From an uncultured Clostridia bacterium (lineage in GTDB: Bacteria > Bacillota > Clostridia > TANB77 > CAG-508), in assembly GCA_934130935.1 (NCBI GenBank), contig CAKOYQ010000001.1, forward strand, positions 1-64,000: a DNA stretch of 64,000 nucleotides, given 5' to 3'. The notes below the pieces were generated by a model, which was not told where the DNA came from, made no database searches, and was given only the letters and a program-made list of their open reading frames with translations. Positions 38,384 to 47,170 of the stretch are shown here, one piece after another. Every line of letters starts with the position of its first letter. Positions within the stretch are counted from its first letter, which is position 1. Position numbers and translations under genes: made by a program.

Positions 38384-38944
38384 TCAAAATTTAAATCTTT
38401 CTTTTATCATTTGTGCAGTATCTTTAGCAGATATATTTGTATTATTAATTCTTAAATAATTACACTCTTTAATTTCATTTTGTTTAGAATTTAGTCTATA
38501 TTTTTTTACGGATTTTAGCAAGTCTTTTTCACTCCATTCAAAGTCTCTTTTTGAAGCTTTATTTACTAACCTATTTTCTGTTTTATTTCTCTTTAGTCTT
38601 TCCTCCAAGTCTGCTTCTAGTTCTACAATATAAATTTCTGCATCATATTTCTTGAAAATATCTATATAGCCATATATTCTATCCCATTCTTCTTTATCGT
38701 CAAAATCCCATGTTGTTGTAAATATTATTCCTTCTTGGTCGCTTTTTGCGAACTCTTCAAAGATTTGTGTTCTAAAAGATTCATTTAATTTTCTATAAAT
38801 TTCTTTGCTATAGTCAAATATTTTAGTTACAACTTCTATTGTCATATGATTATGTAATAATTTTAAATCCGTAGTCTTTGTTAATTCTTGCCCTACAGTC
38901 ATTTTTCCTACTGCCTGTGGACCTGTTATTAGTATAAACTTCAT
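38384..38944 (-). CDS. Small P-loop kinase-like ATPase, in the sigK element
   Basis: A 186-residue AAA_33/shikimate kinase-like protein with Walker A ITGPQAVGKMTVGQEL (residues about 6-21), then LLHNHMTIEVV, a Walker B-like IFTTTWDF, and LEADLEERLKRNKTENRLVNKASKRD in the lid region, typical of this ATPase group. Function unknown. Members are usually annotated as AAA family ATPases, and phosphorylation of a small molecule or an antibiotic is possible. It is cotranscribed with the MetRS gene and is the first gene inside the right end. GGGGGG precedes the ATG. Confidence 0.8.
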   Translation of the reverse strand: MKFILITGPQAVGKMTVGQELTKTTDLKLLHNHMTIEVVTKIFDYSKEIYRKLNESFRTQIFEEFAKSDQEGIIFTTTWDFDDKEEWDRIYGYIDIFKKYDAEIYIVELEADLEERLKRNKTENRLVNKASKRDFEWSEKDLLKSVKKYRLNSKQNEIKECNYLRINNTNISAKDTAQMIKERFKF

Positions 38945-39047
38945 ATATTATCCCCCCTTTTTGATTTGTCAATCAATTATCCACCATTCACTTAATTTCC
39001 AAAAAAACATCACGAACAACATCATTTGTTTCCGATATGATAGTATT

Positions 39048-39410
39048 ACTAATGAAATTCTTATGCATTTTAGAGCCACAAAAAAATTAAACAATGAAGT
39101 TTACTTAAATGAACCTATTGGCAAAGATAAAGATGACAATGTGGTAACTTTACAAGAGGTTCTCGAAAATGATGAACGTAGTGTTGAAGAATCTGTCGAT
39201 TTAAAAATGAAAGTCAGGCTTTTATATGAAAAAATGAAAAGTCTTTTAAAAGACAGAGAACGTACTATCTTAGAACTCCGCTTCGGTCTCGATGGTCATA
39301 AGCCTAAAACTCAAATTGAAATCGCAGAACAGATTGGTATATCACGCTCTTACGTTTCTCGAATTGAAACTAAAGCTATTAAAAAGCTAGCTAAGGAAAT
39401 TAGAGATTAA
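39048..39410 (+). CDS. sigK: Sporulation sigma factor SigK, 3' portion
   Basis: From the right crossover the frame encodes the last 120 residues of SigK: TNEILMHFRATKKLNNEVYLNEPIG (end of region 2 and start of 3), then the region 4 helix-turn-helix with RERTILELRFGLDG and TQIEIAEQIGISRSYVSRIE. The open frame continues leftward into element sequence to an ATG at 38961, but those residues are not SigK and there is no ribosome site. This part cannot act alone. Expression needs fusion to the 5' portion. A bidirectional hairpin follows at 39416. Confidence 0.93.
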   Translation, partial: TNEILMHFRATKKLNNEVYLNEPIGKDKDDNVVTLQEVLENDERSVEESVDLKMKVRLLYEKMKSLLKDRERTILELRFGLDGHKPKTQIEIAEQIGISRSYVSRIETKAIKKLAKEIRD

Positions 39411-39415
39411 GAGTA

Positions 39416-39455
39416 GATGGTGTAAAGTAAAGTGCATACGTTATTTTACACTATC
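39416..39455. terminator. Hairpin after sigK
   Basis: A 15-bp stem with two G-T pairs (39416-39430 with 39441-39455) starts 6 bases after the sigK stop. The T-run is weak on both sides. Confidence 0.5.
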
Positions 39456-39462
39456 GTCCTAT

Positions 39463-39770
39463 CTATTTAATATTTTTATTTTTGATGTATGACTTAGTAA
39501 ACTCTTCAGATAATATATCCATTAATATTGAATCATAATATCTACCATTAATAAACTTGCATTTCCTTCTTCTACCAATTTCTTTAAATCCACATTTTTC
39601 GTAACATTTCAATGCCCTTTTATTGAATTCCATTAATGCTAAATCAATATTGTTTAAGTTTAAATAATTGAAACCGAAATCTAATATTAGTTTTATTGCT
39701 TCAGTCCCACATCCTTTATTCTTGGAGATAAATAAATTCTTTCCCCTACTAATTTTTTAAAATACTTCAT
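39463..39770 (-). pseudogene. GNAT acetyltransferase pseudogene with central deletion
   Basis: An ATG at 39770 with a GGGGGA site starts MKYFKKLVGERIYLS, the usual beginning of a RimJ/RimL-type acetyltransferase. The frame then shifts and the sequence continues with the C-terminal part: SKNKGCGTEAIKLILDFGF (acetyl-CoA binding), NYLNLNNIDLALMEFNKRAL and CYEKCGFKEIGRRR. About 80-100 codons between are missing. The product cannot be a working enzyme. It lies behind an attenuator-like leader. Confidence 0.8.
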
Positions 39771-39780
39771 TATTACATTC

Positions 39781-39964
39781 CCCCTTTTAATCAAAAAAGC
39801 CTTACAAAGAAATCTTTTAAGACTCCTCTGCAAGACTTGTTTAATCTTGACTTATAAGTGTAAGTAATTTTTTGTAATTACTCTTTACCGCTCAAATATT
39901 GCTATTTTAGGTAAACTCTTAATTTATATTTTATATTTTATCATATTAATTTTATATTTGTCAA
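39781..39964 (-). promoter_or_regulatory. Promoter and attenuator-like leader of the decayed GNAT gene
   Basis: Minus strand TTGACA (39959-39964), 18-base spacer and TAAAAT (39935-39940), overlapping the end of the S1-domain gene. The leader that follows holds a GTAATT/AATTAC hairpin and a longer stem (AAGTCTTGCA pairing TGTAAGGCTT with wobbles) ending in TTTTTT, just before the GNAT ribosome site. This arrangement resembles drug-responsive attenuators. No leader peptide with a ribosome site was found. Confidence 0.5.
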
Positions 39965-40875
39965 TAGTTACCATAATCGCATCCATATTCTGAAGAAGTT
40001 CCCTCTAGCTCTCTAATAGACAAACTTATCTTTAGTTTTTCTTTGTCAATATTTAGAATTTTTGCATTTACAATCTGTCCTATTTGTAACTCTTCCTCTG
40101 GTTTTACAACTCTTCTTAAACCTGTTATCTCTGAATTATGTACCAATCCTTCTAATCCTTTTTCCATCTCTAAAAATGCTCCAAAAGGTGCAAATTTTGC
40201 CACTTTACAAGTTACAATATCATTTATTTTATATTTATTAGCTAATGCAAACCATGGATTCTCACCTTTTAAAGGATACTCTAAACTAATCTTTCTATCA
40301 TCTTTATTAAAATCTTTTATCTTAACATCTATCTGGTCTCCAACATTAAAGCTATCCTCAAGTTTTTGATTTCTATCCCATACTAATTCTGATTTATGAA
40401 CAAGTCCTGTTGCTAAACCTAAATCCACAAATATACCGTAATCCATAATCTTAGTAATAGTCCCTTGATATTCATTACCTATCTTTATGGTATTCCAAAA
40501 CTCTTCAATGTTTTTAGCTTTTTCAATTCTAGCTCTTTTTCTTTCTTCTGCTTGTTTAATTCTTAGTTCTTTTTCCTTTTTTATGTTTTCTTCTTTTTGA
40601 TATTTTTTATAAGACAAAAGAACATTTCCTAACCCATCATTCCATTTTAATACATCAGCAGTAATCGTATCTCCAGGCTTAAACTCATCTTTAGGATTTT
40701 TACTTTCATCATCAGAATATTCTGATTTAGGTATAATTCCATCTGCTTTATACTTAAAATCCACAAAGATTTCTCCTTTACTTGAAACTTTAATTACAGT
40801 CCCTGTAATTCTTTTGTCAAATCTTTTAGCATTTAATGATTCATTATATAATTTTTCAAAATTTTCTTCTTCCAT
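39961..40875 (-). CDS. S1-domain RNA-binding protein (ribosomal protein S1 homologue)
   Basis: A 304-residue protein with three S1 domains at about residues 22-92, 132-200 and 216-290. Each has the VxxIxxxGxxVxL pattern, for example GTITKIMDYGIFVDLG and CKVAKFAPFGAFLEM. The first is the least typical. A lysine-rich helix (about 95-120) links the first two. It is shorter than full S1 with four to six repeats, as is common in clostridia. It may assist mRNA binding to the ribosome or RNA turnover. Confidence 0.82.
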   Translation of the reverse strand: MEEENFEKLYNESLNAKRFDKRITGTVIKVSSKGEIFVDFKYKADGIIPKSEYSDDESKNPKDEFKPGDTITADVLKWNDGLGNVLLSYKKYQKEENIKKEKELRIKQAEERKRARIEKAKNIEEFWNTIKIGNEYQGTITKIMDYGIFVDLGLATGLVHKSELVWDRNQKLEDSFNVGDQIDVKIKDFNKDDRKISLEYPLKGENPWFALANKYKINDIVTCKVAKFAPFGAFLEMEKGLEGLVHNSEITGLRRVVKPEEELQIGQIVNAKILNIDKEKLKISLSIRELEGTSSEYGCDYGNY

Positions 40876-40911
40876 TTTAATATAACCCTTTCTTTTAATA
40901 TTTAATTATTT

Positions 40912-41784
40912 TTATACATATAATTTTATATTTCCTTTTTTATATTCTTCTAATATTTTCAAATAAATATCATCTTCTACAATTCTAGCTTTCTTAGGAT
41001 GAACAATATACCTAAGTGATAATTCAACATGAGAATCTACAATTTTAGTATAAATAATTGGATCTAGGTAATTATAATAGATTCTATATTCAAAAATAAT
41101 GTCAGAAACAGCATCCTCCATTTTTTTAGGAGCCTCTTTTAGAACTTCATTATTTACCATTATGTTATATAAAATATCTTTGGTTTCCTCAATATTTGAA
41201 TCTAATGTTACATTTACCTTTAATTCATCCCATATATACTTAAATGCTTTTGTGTAATTTTTCAGTGTTTTTATAAATATAAAAGAATTCGGTATATGAA
41301 CAATTCTTCCTGTACTTTGCTCTGAGTCAATTCTTCCTCCAACTTCCAATACTTCAAAAGATAATGCTTTTATATTTATTACATCACCTTTTACTCCATC
41401 AATTTCTACCCTATCTTCTAGTTCAAATGGTCTTTTCCAACCTATATATATTCCAGCAAAAAAATCAAATATAATTTCTTTAACTGCTATTGCAACACCA
41501 GTGGATAAAAATGTAATTGCTGTCACAATTCCAGAAATCTTGTGCCCCCATAGTAATATCACACTTACAAAAGCTAAAACAGTTAATACTATTTTCATTA
41601 CTCTATTTCTAAAATATTTCTTTTTGTCGCTTACTGCCGCTTTAGAGTATATTAATCTTACTATCGCTTTTAATAAAGCAAAAAATAAAAAAATCAAAAT
41701 TGTAAACATAATTAATTCAACATATTCACTATTAAATCCTATATTTTTCTCAACATATTGTGATATTTCATGTATTACTTTCAT
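40912..41784 (-). CDS. MscS-family mechanosensitive channel
   Basis: A 290-residue small-conductance channel. Membrane helices at about residues 22-42, 62-80 and the pore helix TM3 (SGIVTAITFLSTGVAIAVKEIIFDFFAG, about 84-112), followed by the beta domain (FELEDRVEIDGVKGDVINI) and a mixed C-terminal domain. TM3 carries the Gly/Ala pattern of MscS. It releases solutes upon hypo-osmotic shock. It is 28 bases after the ABC exporter gene end in the same direction. Confidence 0.9.
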   Translation of the reverse strand: MKVIHEISQYVEKNIGFNSEYVELIMFTILIFLFFALLKAIVRLIYSKAAVSDKKKYFRNRVMKIVLTVLAFVSVILLWGHKISGIVTAITFLSTGVAIAVKEIIFDFFAGIYIGWKRPFELEDRVEIDGVKGDVINIKALSFEVLEVGGRIDSEQSTGRIVHIPNSFIFIKTLKNYTKAFKYIWDELKVNVTLDSNIEETKDILYNIMVNNEVLKEAPKKMEDAVSDIIFEYRIYYNYLDPIIYTKIVDSHVELSLRYIVHPKKARIVEDDIYLKILEEYKKGNIKLYV

Positions 41785-41812
41785 TCTCTCACCTCTTATT
41801 TTATATATAATT

Positions 41813-43645
41813 CTATTCTATCTCATCAATGCAATCTTCGAATTGACTATTATATAATTTTTCATAAAATCCTCCTTTAGCAAGAAGTTCTTCATGAGTT
41901 CCTTGTTCAACAATATCTCCATGATCCATAACAAGTATTAAGTCTGCATTTTTTATTGTAGATAACCTATGAGCAATAATAAATGAAGTTCTGCCTTTCA
42001 TAAGATTATCCATAGCTTTTTGAATTTCAATTTCAGTTCTAGTGTCAATACTAGATGTAGCCTCATCTAAAATCAATATTTTAGGGTCTGCTAAAATTAC
42101 TCTGGCGATTGTAAGCAGTTGTTTTTGGCCTGCTGAAACACCACTTGTTTCATCATTTAATATTGAATTATATCCTTTAGGTAAAGTTTTTATAAAGTGA
42201 TGTACATGAGCTGCTTTAGCTGCTTCAATAACTTCGTCATCTGTTGCATCTTCTTTACCATATTTAATGTTGTCTTTTACAGTCCCATTAAATAGCCACG
42301 TATCTTGTAAAACCATTCCAAACATTTGGCGAAGCTCGCCTCTATCAAAATCTTTTACATTATAACCATCTACTAATATATTACCCTCTGTTACATCATA
42401 AAACCTCATAAGAAGTTTTACCATTGTTGATTTTCCAGCTCCTGTTGGCCCAACTATTGCAATTTTTTGTCCTTCATATACTTTTGCATTAAAATCTTTT
42501 ATTACAATATTTTCTGGATTATATCCAAATTTAACATGGTCAAAAGTTATATTACCTTTCAATCCTTTTGTTGTGACACCTGCTTTCGCAGTCTCAATTT
42601 CTTCCTCTTCTTCTAAGAACACAAATATCCTCTCAGAAGCTGCAACCATTGCTTGTAACATAGCTGATACTTGTGCAATTTGATTTATTGGTTGAGTAAA
42701 TTGTTTATTATATTGTATAAAACTTTGTATATTACCAACTGTAATTTTTCCTTGAATTGCAAGATATCCTCCAGCTATTGCTACACCTACATATCCAATA
42801 TTTGAAATAAAATTCATTATTGGATGCATAAGTCCTGATAAAAACTGTGATCTCCAAGCCGATTTATATAATTCTGCATTAGCTTTAGAAAATTCTTCTT
42901 TTACTTTTTCCTCTCCATTAAATGCTTTTACTATTGTTAATCCTGAATAAATTTCTTCAACTTGACCATTTACATGTCCTAAATAATCTTGTTGCTTCTG
43001 GAAATATTTTTGTGATTTCCCTACAATTATCTTTACTAGCCCAGCTCCAATCGGCATTACAATTATTGATATTAAAGTCATCTGCCAACTTATTGATAAC
43101 ATCATAATTAAAATTCCTACTAATGTGCATATTGCTGTTATTATTTGAGTAATACTTTGGTTTAAATTCATTCCTAGAGTGTCTATATCATTTGTTATAA
43201 CTGACAATATTTCACCATTTGTTTTTTTATCAAAATAATTCATAGGAAGTTTATTTATTTTTTTTGACAAGTCTTTTCTTAACTTATATGTAAGATTTTG
43301 AGCAATTTGTGTCATTGCAAAACCTTGAATAAAAGAAAATAATGCACTTATAACATATAGTCCCAATAGTGTTACTAATATATTACCAACCTTTGAAAAA
43401 TCTATCCCACCATTTCCAGAAAGTTTGTTTATTAATCCATTAAATATTTCTGTTGTGGCATTACCTAATATTTTAGGCCCTACTATTGAAAATATTGTGC
43501 TTCCAACAGAAAATATAAATACAATTATTAATCCAATTTTGTATTTTGATAAATAATTTTTTATAAGTTTTTTTGTTGTTCCTTTAAAATCTTTTGCTTT
43601 TTCTAATGTACGTCCATTTCCTGGGCCTCCCATTGGTCCTGGCAT
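41813..43645 (-). CDS. ABC exporter subunit, ATPase-permease fusion (catalytic half)
   Basis: A 610-residue half-transporter. N-terminal six-helix membrane domain (about 35-340), then the nucleotide-binding domain with Walker A VGPTGAGKST, Q-loop, signature VSAGQKQ (usually LSGGQ), and Walker B LILDEATSS with the catalytic Glu present. The H-loop is IIAHRLST. The start is proline/glycine-rich (MPGPMGGPGNG), often seen in clostridial MdlB-like subunits. It starts one base after the stop of its partner, so they form a heterodimeric multidrug-type exporter. Confidence 0.93.
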   Translation of the reverse strand: MPGPMGGPGNGRTLEKAKDFKGTTKKLIKNYLSKYKIGLIIVFIFSVGSTIFSIVGPKILGNATTEIFNGLINKLSGNGGIDFSKVGNILVTLLGLYVISALFSFIQGFAMTQIAQNLTYKLRKDLSKKINKLPMNYFDKKTNGEILSVITNDIDTLGMNLNQSITQIITAICTLVGILIMMLSISWQMTLISIIVMPIGAGLVKIIVGKSQKYFQKQQDYLGHVNGQVEEIYSGLTIVKAFNGEEKVKEEFSKANAELYKSAWRSQFLSGLMHPIMNFISNIGYVGVAIAGGYLAIQGKITVGNIQSFIQYNKQFTQPINQIAQVSAMLQAMVAASERIFVFLEEEEEIETAKAGVTTKGLKGNITFDHVKFGYNPENIVIKDFNAKVYEGQKIAIVGPTGAGKSTMVKLLMRFYDVTEGNILVDGYNVKDFDRGELRQMFGMVLQDTWLFNGTVKDNIKYGKEDATDDEVIEAAKAAHVHHFIKTLPKGYNSILNDETSGVSAGQKQLLTIARVILADPKILILDEATSSIDTRTEIEIQKAMDNLMKGRTSFIIAHRLSTIKNADLILVMDHGDIVEQGTHEELLAKGGFYEKLYNSQFEDCIDEIE

Positions 43646-43646
43646 A

Positions 43647-45872
43647 TTATTCCCCTCCTTCCTGTTTATTTTGATTATTATCTTTTTCTAAGTCCAATTC
43701 TTCCTCAGATAACTGAGATAGCGCAATCTGTCTATAAATTTCATTATTTTTTATTAGTTCTTTATGAGTTCCTTGCCCAACAATTTTTCCATCATCTAAT
43801 ACAACTATTTTATCTGCATTTAGTATTGTACTAATTCTTTGAGCAACAATAATACAAGTCTTATTTTGGGTTCTCTTTGCTAATGCTTCTCTTAAAGCTG
43901 CATCTGTTTTAAAATCTAATGCAGAAAAACTATCATCAAACACAAATATCTCTGGGTCTTTTGCAATCGCCCTTGCGATTGATAGTCTTTGCTTCTGACC
44001 TCCTGAAACATTACTGCCTCCTTGTGCAATTTCAGATTTATATTTATCTTCTTTTCCATCAATAAATTCTATTGCTTGTGCAATTTCAGCAGCCTCTTGC
44101 ATTTTTTGATCAGACATATTTGGATTTGAATATTTGATGTTACTCTCAATAGTTCCTGAAAATAATATTCCCTTTTGTGGAATAAATCCAATTACATCCC
44201 TTAATTCTTTTTGTGATAAATCTTTTACATTTACCCCATCAACTAAAAGTTCTCCACCTGTAACATCATAAAATCTTGGAATTAGATTAACAATAGTAGA
44301 TTTTCCACTTCCTGTGCTTCCTATTATCGCAGTCGTTTTTCCAGATTCTGCTGTAAAATTAATATCTTCTAGTAATTCTGTGTCTGCATCAGGATATCTA
44401 AATGATACATTTTTAAATTGTACTAATCCTTTTTTGCTTGAATCTAATTTTTTAGTTGTCTCTTTATCTTTTATATCTGGTTCTGTTTCAAGCACCTTCA
44501 TTATACGATTTGCTGAAACTGATGCTCTTGGTAACATTACAGAAATCATTGAAATCATCAAGAAACTCATTACAATTTGCATTGTGTATTGGATAAATGC
44601 TAGCATATCTCCAACCTGCATTATACCTTGGTCTATATTGTGACCACCTACCCAAATGATTAGTATAGATATTCCATTCATTATAAACATTAGCATAGGC
44701 ATCATTATAGACATTGTTCTATTTACAAATATATTAGATTTTGTCAAATCAACATTTGCATTATCAAACCTTTTCTCTTCTTTTTCTTCTGTATTAAAAG
44801 CTCTTATGACTGATTTTCCTGTTAAAATTTCTCTTGAAACTTCATTTAATTTATCTGTTAAGTCTTGTAATTTTTTGAATTTAGGCATTGCAATTATAAA
44901 TAAAACTGATACAAGCATTAGTATAGATATAACTGCAACTCCAATTATCCATGCCATTGATGTATTACTTTGTGTTAGAACTTTTACAATTCCGCCTATA
45001 CCAATAATTGGTGCATATACAACTGTTCTAAATAACATTGCCATTAATTGTTGAATCTGCTGAATGTCATTTGTACTGCGAGTAATTAATGATGCTGTTG
45101 AAAATTCTCTTAATTCTTTGTTCGAAAAACTTAATACTTTGTTAAAAACTTTTTCTCTCAAAGTTCTTGAAAGTTTTGCACCAACTCTATTTGATAAAAA
45201 CATTATCACTACTGCTGATGACATGCTTATAAGTGCTAACCCTAGCATTTTTAGACCTGTTATAAATATATATTTCATTTGAAGTTCATCTGTGTCAACT
45301 CCTGCTTTTTGATATATCGTTTTTACATATCCTATAGCAGCCTGTTTTTTTATACTATCTTGCATTTCATCAATTTGTTTTGTAGATTCATTTAACATTT
45401 GTTTAATTTGCTCTTGTGGCATTTTTTCCATTATTTCTAGCAATGTCAGATTTTCAAACATTACTTTTTGTTCATCTGGCACATTTGCTAATATTTGTTC
45501 TTTTATTTTACTTGCTGTTTCCTCATTTTGTATTGTTTGTGATATAATAATTGGTTTTATTAATAAATCTGAAAGTTCTTCCCTTTCTGTCTTTTTTATG
45601 CTTTTAATATTATATGTATTATCATTTTCTAAAGAATAGTTTTCTAAAATTTTTTCATCATCTTCTGAAAAAAATAGTATTGTTTCCATATCTTTATATG
45701 TTATAATATTAGGCACTGCATCTTCTATGCCTCCAGATTGTATTCCTTCATTTACTATTTTTGATGTATAATTAGGCAATTCTAAGTCTACTGATGCTTG
45801 AATACATAAAAGTAATATAATTATTACAACTGATAACCATGATTGTTTTAAATTCTTTAATATTTTTAACAT
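43647..45872 (-). CDS. ABC exporter subunit with large insertion and degenerate Walker B
   Basis: A 741-residue half-transporter. The first membrane helix (about 12-30) is followed by an extracytoplasmic insertion of roughly 170 residues (about 35-205, charged, coiled), then the other five helices, and a C-terminal ATPase with Walker A IGSTGSGKST and signature VSGGQKQR. Walker B reads IFVFDDSFSALD, with Asp in place of the catalytic Glu, and the H-loop His is Gln (IVAQRIST), so this half probably binds ATP without cleaving it well. Together with the next gene it forms an asymmetric exporter of the MdlAB/LmrCD type. Confidence 0.93.
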   Translation of the reverse strand: MLKILKNLKQSWLSVVIIILLLCIQASVDLELPNYTSKIVNEGIQSGGIEDAVPNIITYKDMETILFFSEDDEKILENYSLENDNTYNIKSIKKTEREELSDLLIKPIIISQTIQNEETASKIKEQILANVPDEQKVMFENLTLLEIMEKMPQEQIKQMLNESTKQIDEMQDSIKKQAAIGYVKTIYQKAGVDTDELQMKYIFITGLKMLGLALISMSSAVVIMFLSNRVGAKLSRTLREKVFNKVLSFSNKELREFSTASLITRSTNDIQQIQQLMAMLFRTVVYAPIIGIGGIVKVLTQSNTSMAWIIGVAVISILMLVSVLFIIAMPKFKKLQDLTDKLNEVSREILTGKSVIRAFNTEEKEEKRFDNANVDLTKSNIFVNRTMSIMMPMLMFIMNGISILIIWVGGHNIDQGIMQVGDMLAFIQYTMQIVMSFLMISMISVMLPRASVSANRIMKVLETEPDIKDKETTKKLDSSKKGLVQFKNVSFRYPDADTELLEDINFTAESGKTTAIIGSTGSGKSTIVNLIPRFYDVTGGELLVDGVNVKDLSQKELRDVIGFIPQKGILFSGTIESNIKYSNPNMSDQKMQEAAEIAQAIEFIDGKEDKYKSEIAQGGSNVSGGQKQRLSIARAIAKDPEIFVFDDSFSALDFKTDAALREALAKRTQNKTCIIVAQRISTILNADKIVVLDDGKIVGQGTHKELIKNNEIYRQIALSQLSEEELDLEKDNNQNKQEGGE

Positions 45873-45902
45873 TCTCTACCTCCCATTTTAAAAAGTTGAA
45901 AA

Positions 45903-45951
45903 AAGAATCCCCTCCAAATTGCCCATAAGGCAAAAGGAGTAGACCCTCTTT
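45903..45951 (-). terminator. Terminator after pfkA, possibly built from REP-like halves
   Basis: A long imperfect hairpin (AAAAAAGA at the outer end, TTGCC/GGCAA at the tip near 45919-45933) follows the pfkA stop and ends with TTTTTT on the minus strand. Its minus strand words GGGTCTACTCCTTTTGCC and GGGCAATTTGG resemble parts of the 33-bp repeat. Confidence 0.6.
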
Positions 45952-45955
45952 TTTC

Positions 45956-47101
45956 CTAGTCTCCTAGGCAAATCCCAATATCTCTAGCTGTCTTGACTAA
46001 ATCATGGTCCATTGTAACTTTTCTTAAATTACTTTCAGCAGTGTTTCCTGATACAGCACCAATCTTAGTATTTCTTCCTACTACCTCTTCTAATGGTACA
46101 TAATCTAATTTTCCATTTTTGATTACAGTCAAAACTCCAAATTTCCCTTCTAATGCAAGTTCCATTGCTTTAGCTCCATACTTTGTAGATAATACTCTGT
46201 CAAATGCTGTAGGAGTTCCTCCTCTTTGCATATATCCAAGTGTTGTATTTCTCGCTTCTAACCCTGTTAATTTTTCTAATTGTCTCGCAACAACCTGACC
46301 AACACCTCCAAGTTGTGTATTGTCTACTCCTACTCCATTATTTCTAGTATTTACTACTGTTATGTCTCCACCTTTTGGTGCTGCTCCCTCTGCAACAACA
46401 ACTATACTAAATTCTTTTCCTAATTTTTTTCTTTCATTTATTTTCTCTACAGCTTTATTTATATCATAAGGAATTTCTGGAATTAGTGCAACATCTGCAC
46501 CTCCTGCTATTGCTGATTCTAATGCTATCCAGCCAGCATATCTGCCCATTACTTCTAATACCATTATTCTATGATGTGTTTCTCCTGTTGTATGCAATCT
46601 ATCTAGTGCCTCAGCAGCCACAGATACTGCTGTATTATAACCAAATGTTATTTCAGTACATGCAACATCATTGTCTATAGTTTTTGGAACCCCAATAACA
46701 TTTACTCCCTTAGTTGAAAAATCTCTTGCAGACTTTTGTGTTCCATCTCCACCTAATGTAAATACACAGTCAAATTCGTCTTTCTTTATGTTCTCAACAC
46801 AAACATCTGATAAGTCTTTATATTCTATCTCTCCATTTTCTCCTAATATTTTATAATTAAAAACATTAGCATTTGTAGATGAGCCTATTATTGAGCCTCC
46901 TTTTGGTAATATTCCTGATGCTGTTTCATCATTTGCAGTGCTTAATTTCACGTAATCATTCTTCAATAATCCATTATATCCATCTATAAAACCATAACAT
47001 TCTATATTATTATTTTCAGCGGTTTTTATTATCGCTCTTATTACTGCATTAAAACCTGATACGTCTCCTCCATTTGCAAGTATTGCCACTTTTTTTATCA
47101 T
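45956..47101 (-). CDS. pfkA: 6-phosphofructokinase
   Basis: A 381-residue enzyme phosphorylating fructose 6-phosphate. ANGGDVSGFNAVIRAI opens the protein. GGDGTQKSA and VPKTIDNDV form the phosphoryl-donor and active-site loops. MGRYAGWIAL and the EXLGXXQRGG-like TLGYMQRGGTPTAFDR follow. At the two deciding places it has Gly (GGDG) and Lys (PKTIDND), a combination known in some ATP-dependent enzymes of the mixed clade. PPi-dependent ones have GGDD. So ATP use is likely but not certain. Start at 47101 after AGGAGG. Monocistronic. Confidence 0.93.
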   Translation of the reverse strand: MIKKVAILANGGDVSGFNAVIRAIIKTAENNNIECYGFIDGYNGLLKNDYVKLSTANDETASGILPKGGSIIGSSTNANVFNYKILGENGEIEYKDLSDVCVENIKKDEFDCVFTLGGDGTQKSARDFSTKGVNVIGVPKTIDNDVACTEITFGYNTAVSVAAEALDRLHTTGETHHRIMVLEVMGRYAGWIALESAIAGGADVALIPEIPYDINKAVEKINERKKLGKEFSIVVVAEGAAPKGGDITVVNTRNNGVGVDNTQLGGVGQVVARQLEKLTGLEARNTTLGYMQRGGTPTAFDRVLSTKYGAKAMELALEGKFGVLTVIKNGKLDYVPLEEVVGRNTKIGAVSGNTAESNLRKVTMDHDLVKTARDIGICLGD

Positions 47102-47170
47102 ATAAATTCCTCCTACTAGGTATTTCAATATTTTATAAGTATTTTATCTAACTAAGTAAAATCTTATATT

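Larger units (their letters stand above)
34709..39047. mobile_element. sigK intervening (skin-like) element, about 4.34 kb
   Basis: The DNA between the two sigK portions. Removing 34709-39047 joins ATT codons 34706-34708 and 39045-39047 in frame, giving a SigK of 233 residues with ...SRCI-TNEILMHFR..., the same spacing as RCIENEILMH in other SigK proteins. A longer shared word, TGATA (34708-34712 and 39038-39042), would also join in frame but insert three residues. The element holds a serine recombinase at its left end, a 54-residue protein, a methionyl-tRNA synthetase and a P-loop kinase. It is far smaller than the roughly 48-kb Bacillus subtilis skin and the roughly 15-kb C. difficile one. 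Excision in the mother cell is inferred. Confidence 0.9.

Noticed and set aside
38961..39044. An ATG at 38961 as an independent start of the SigK C-terminal part
   Set aside because: No ribosome site, and the 28 residues before the crossover are not SigK but element sequence.
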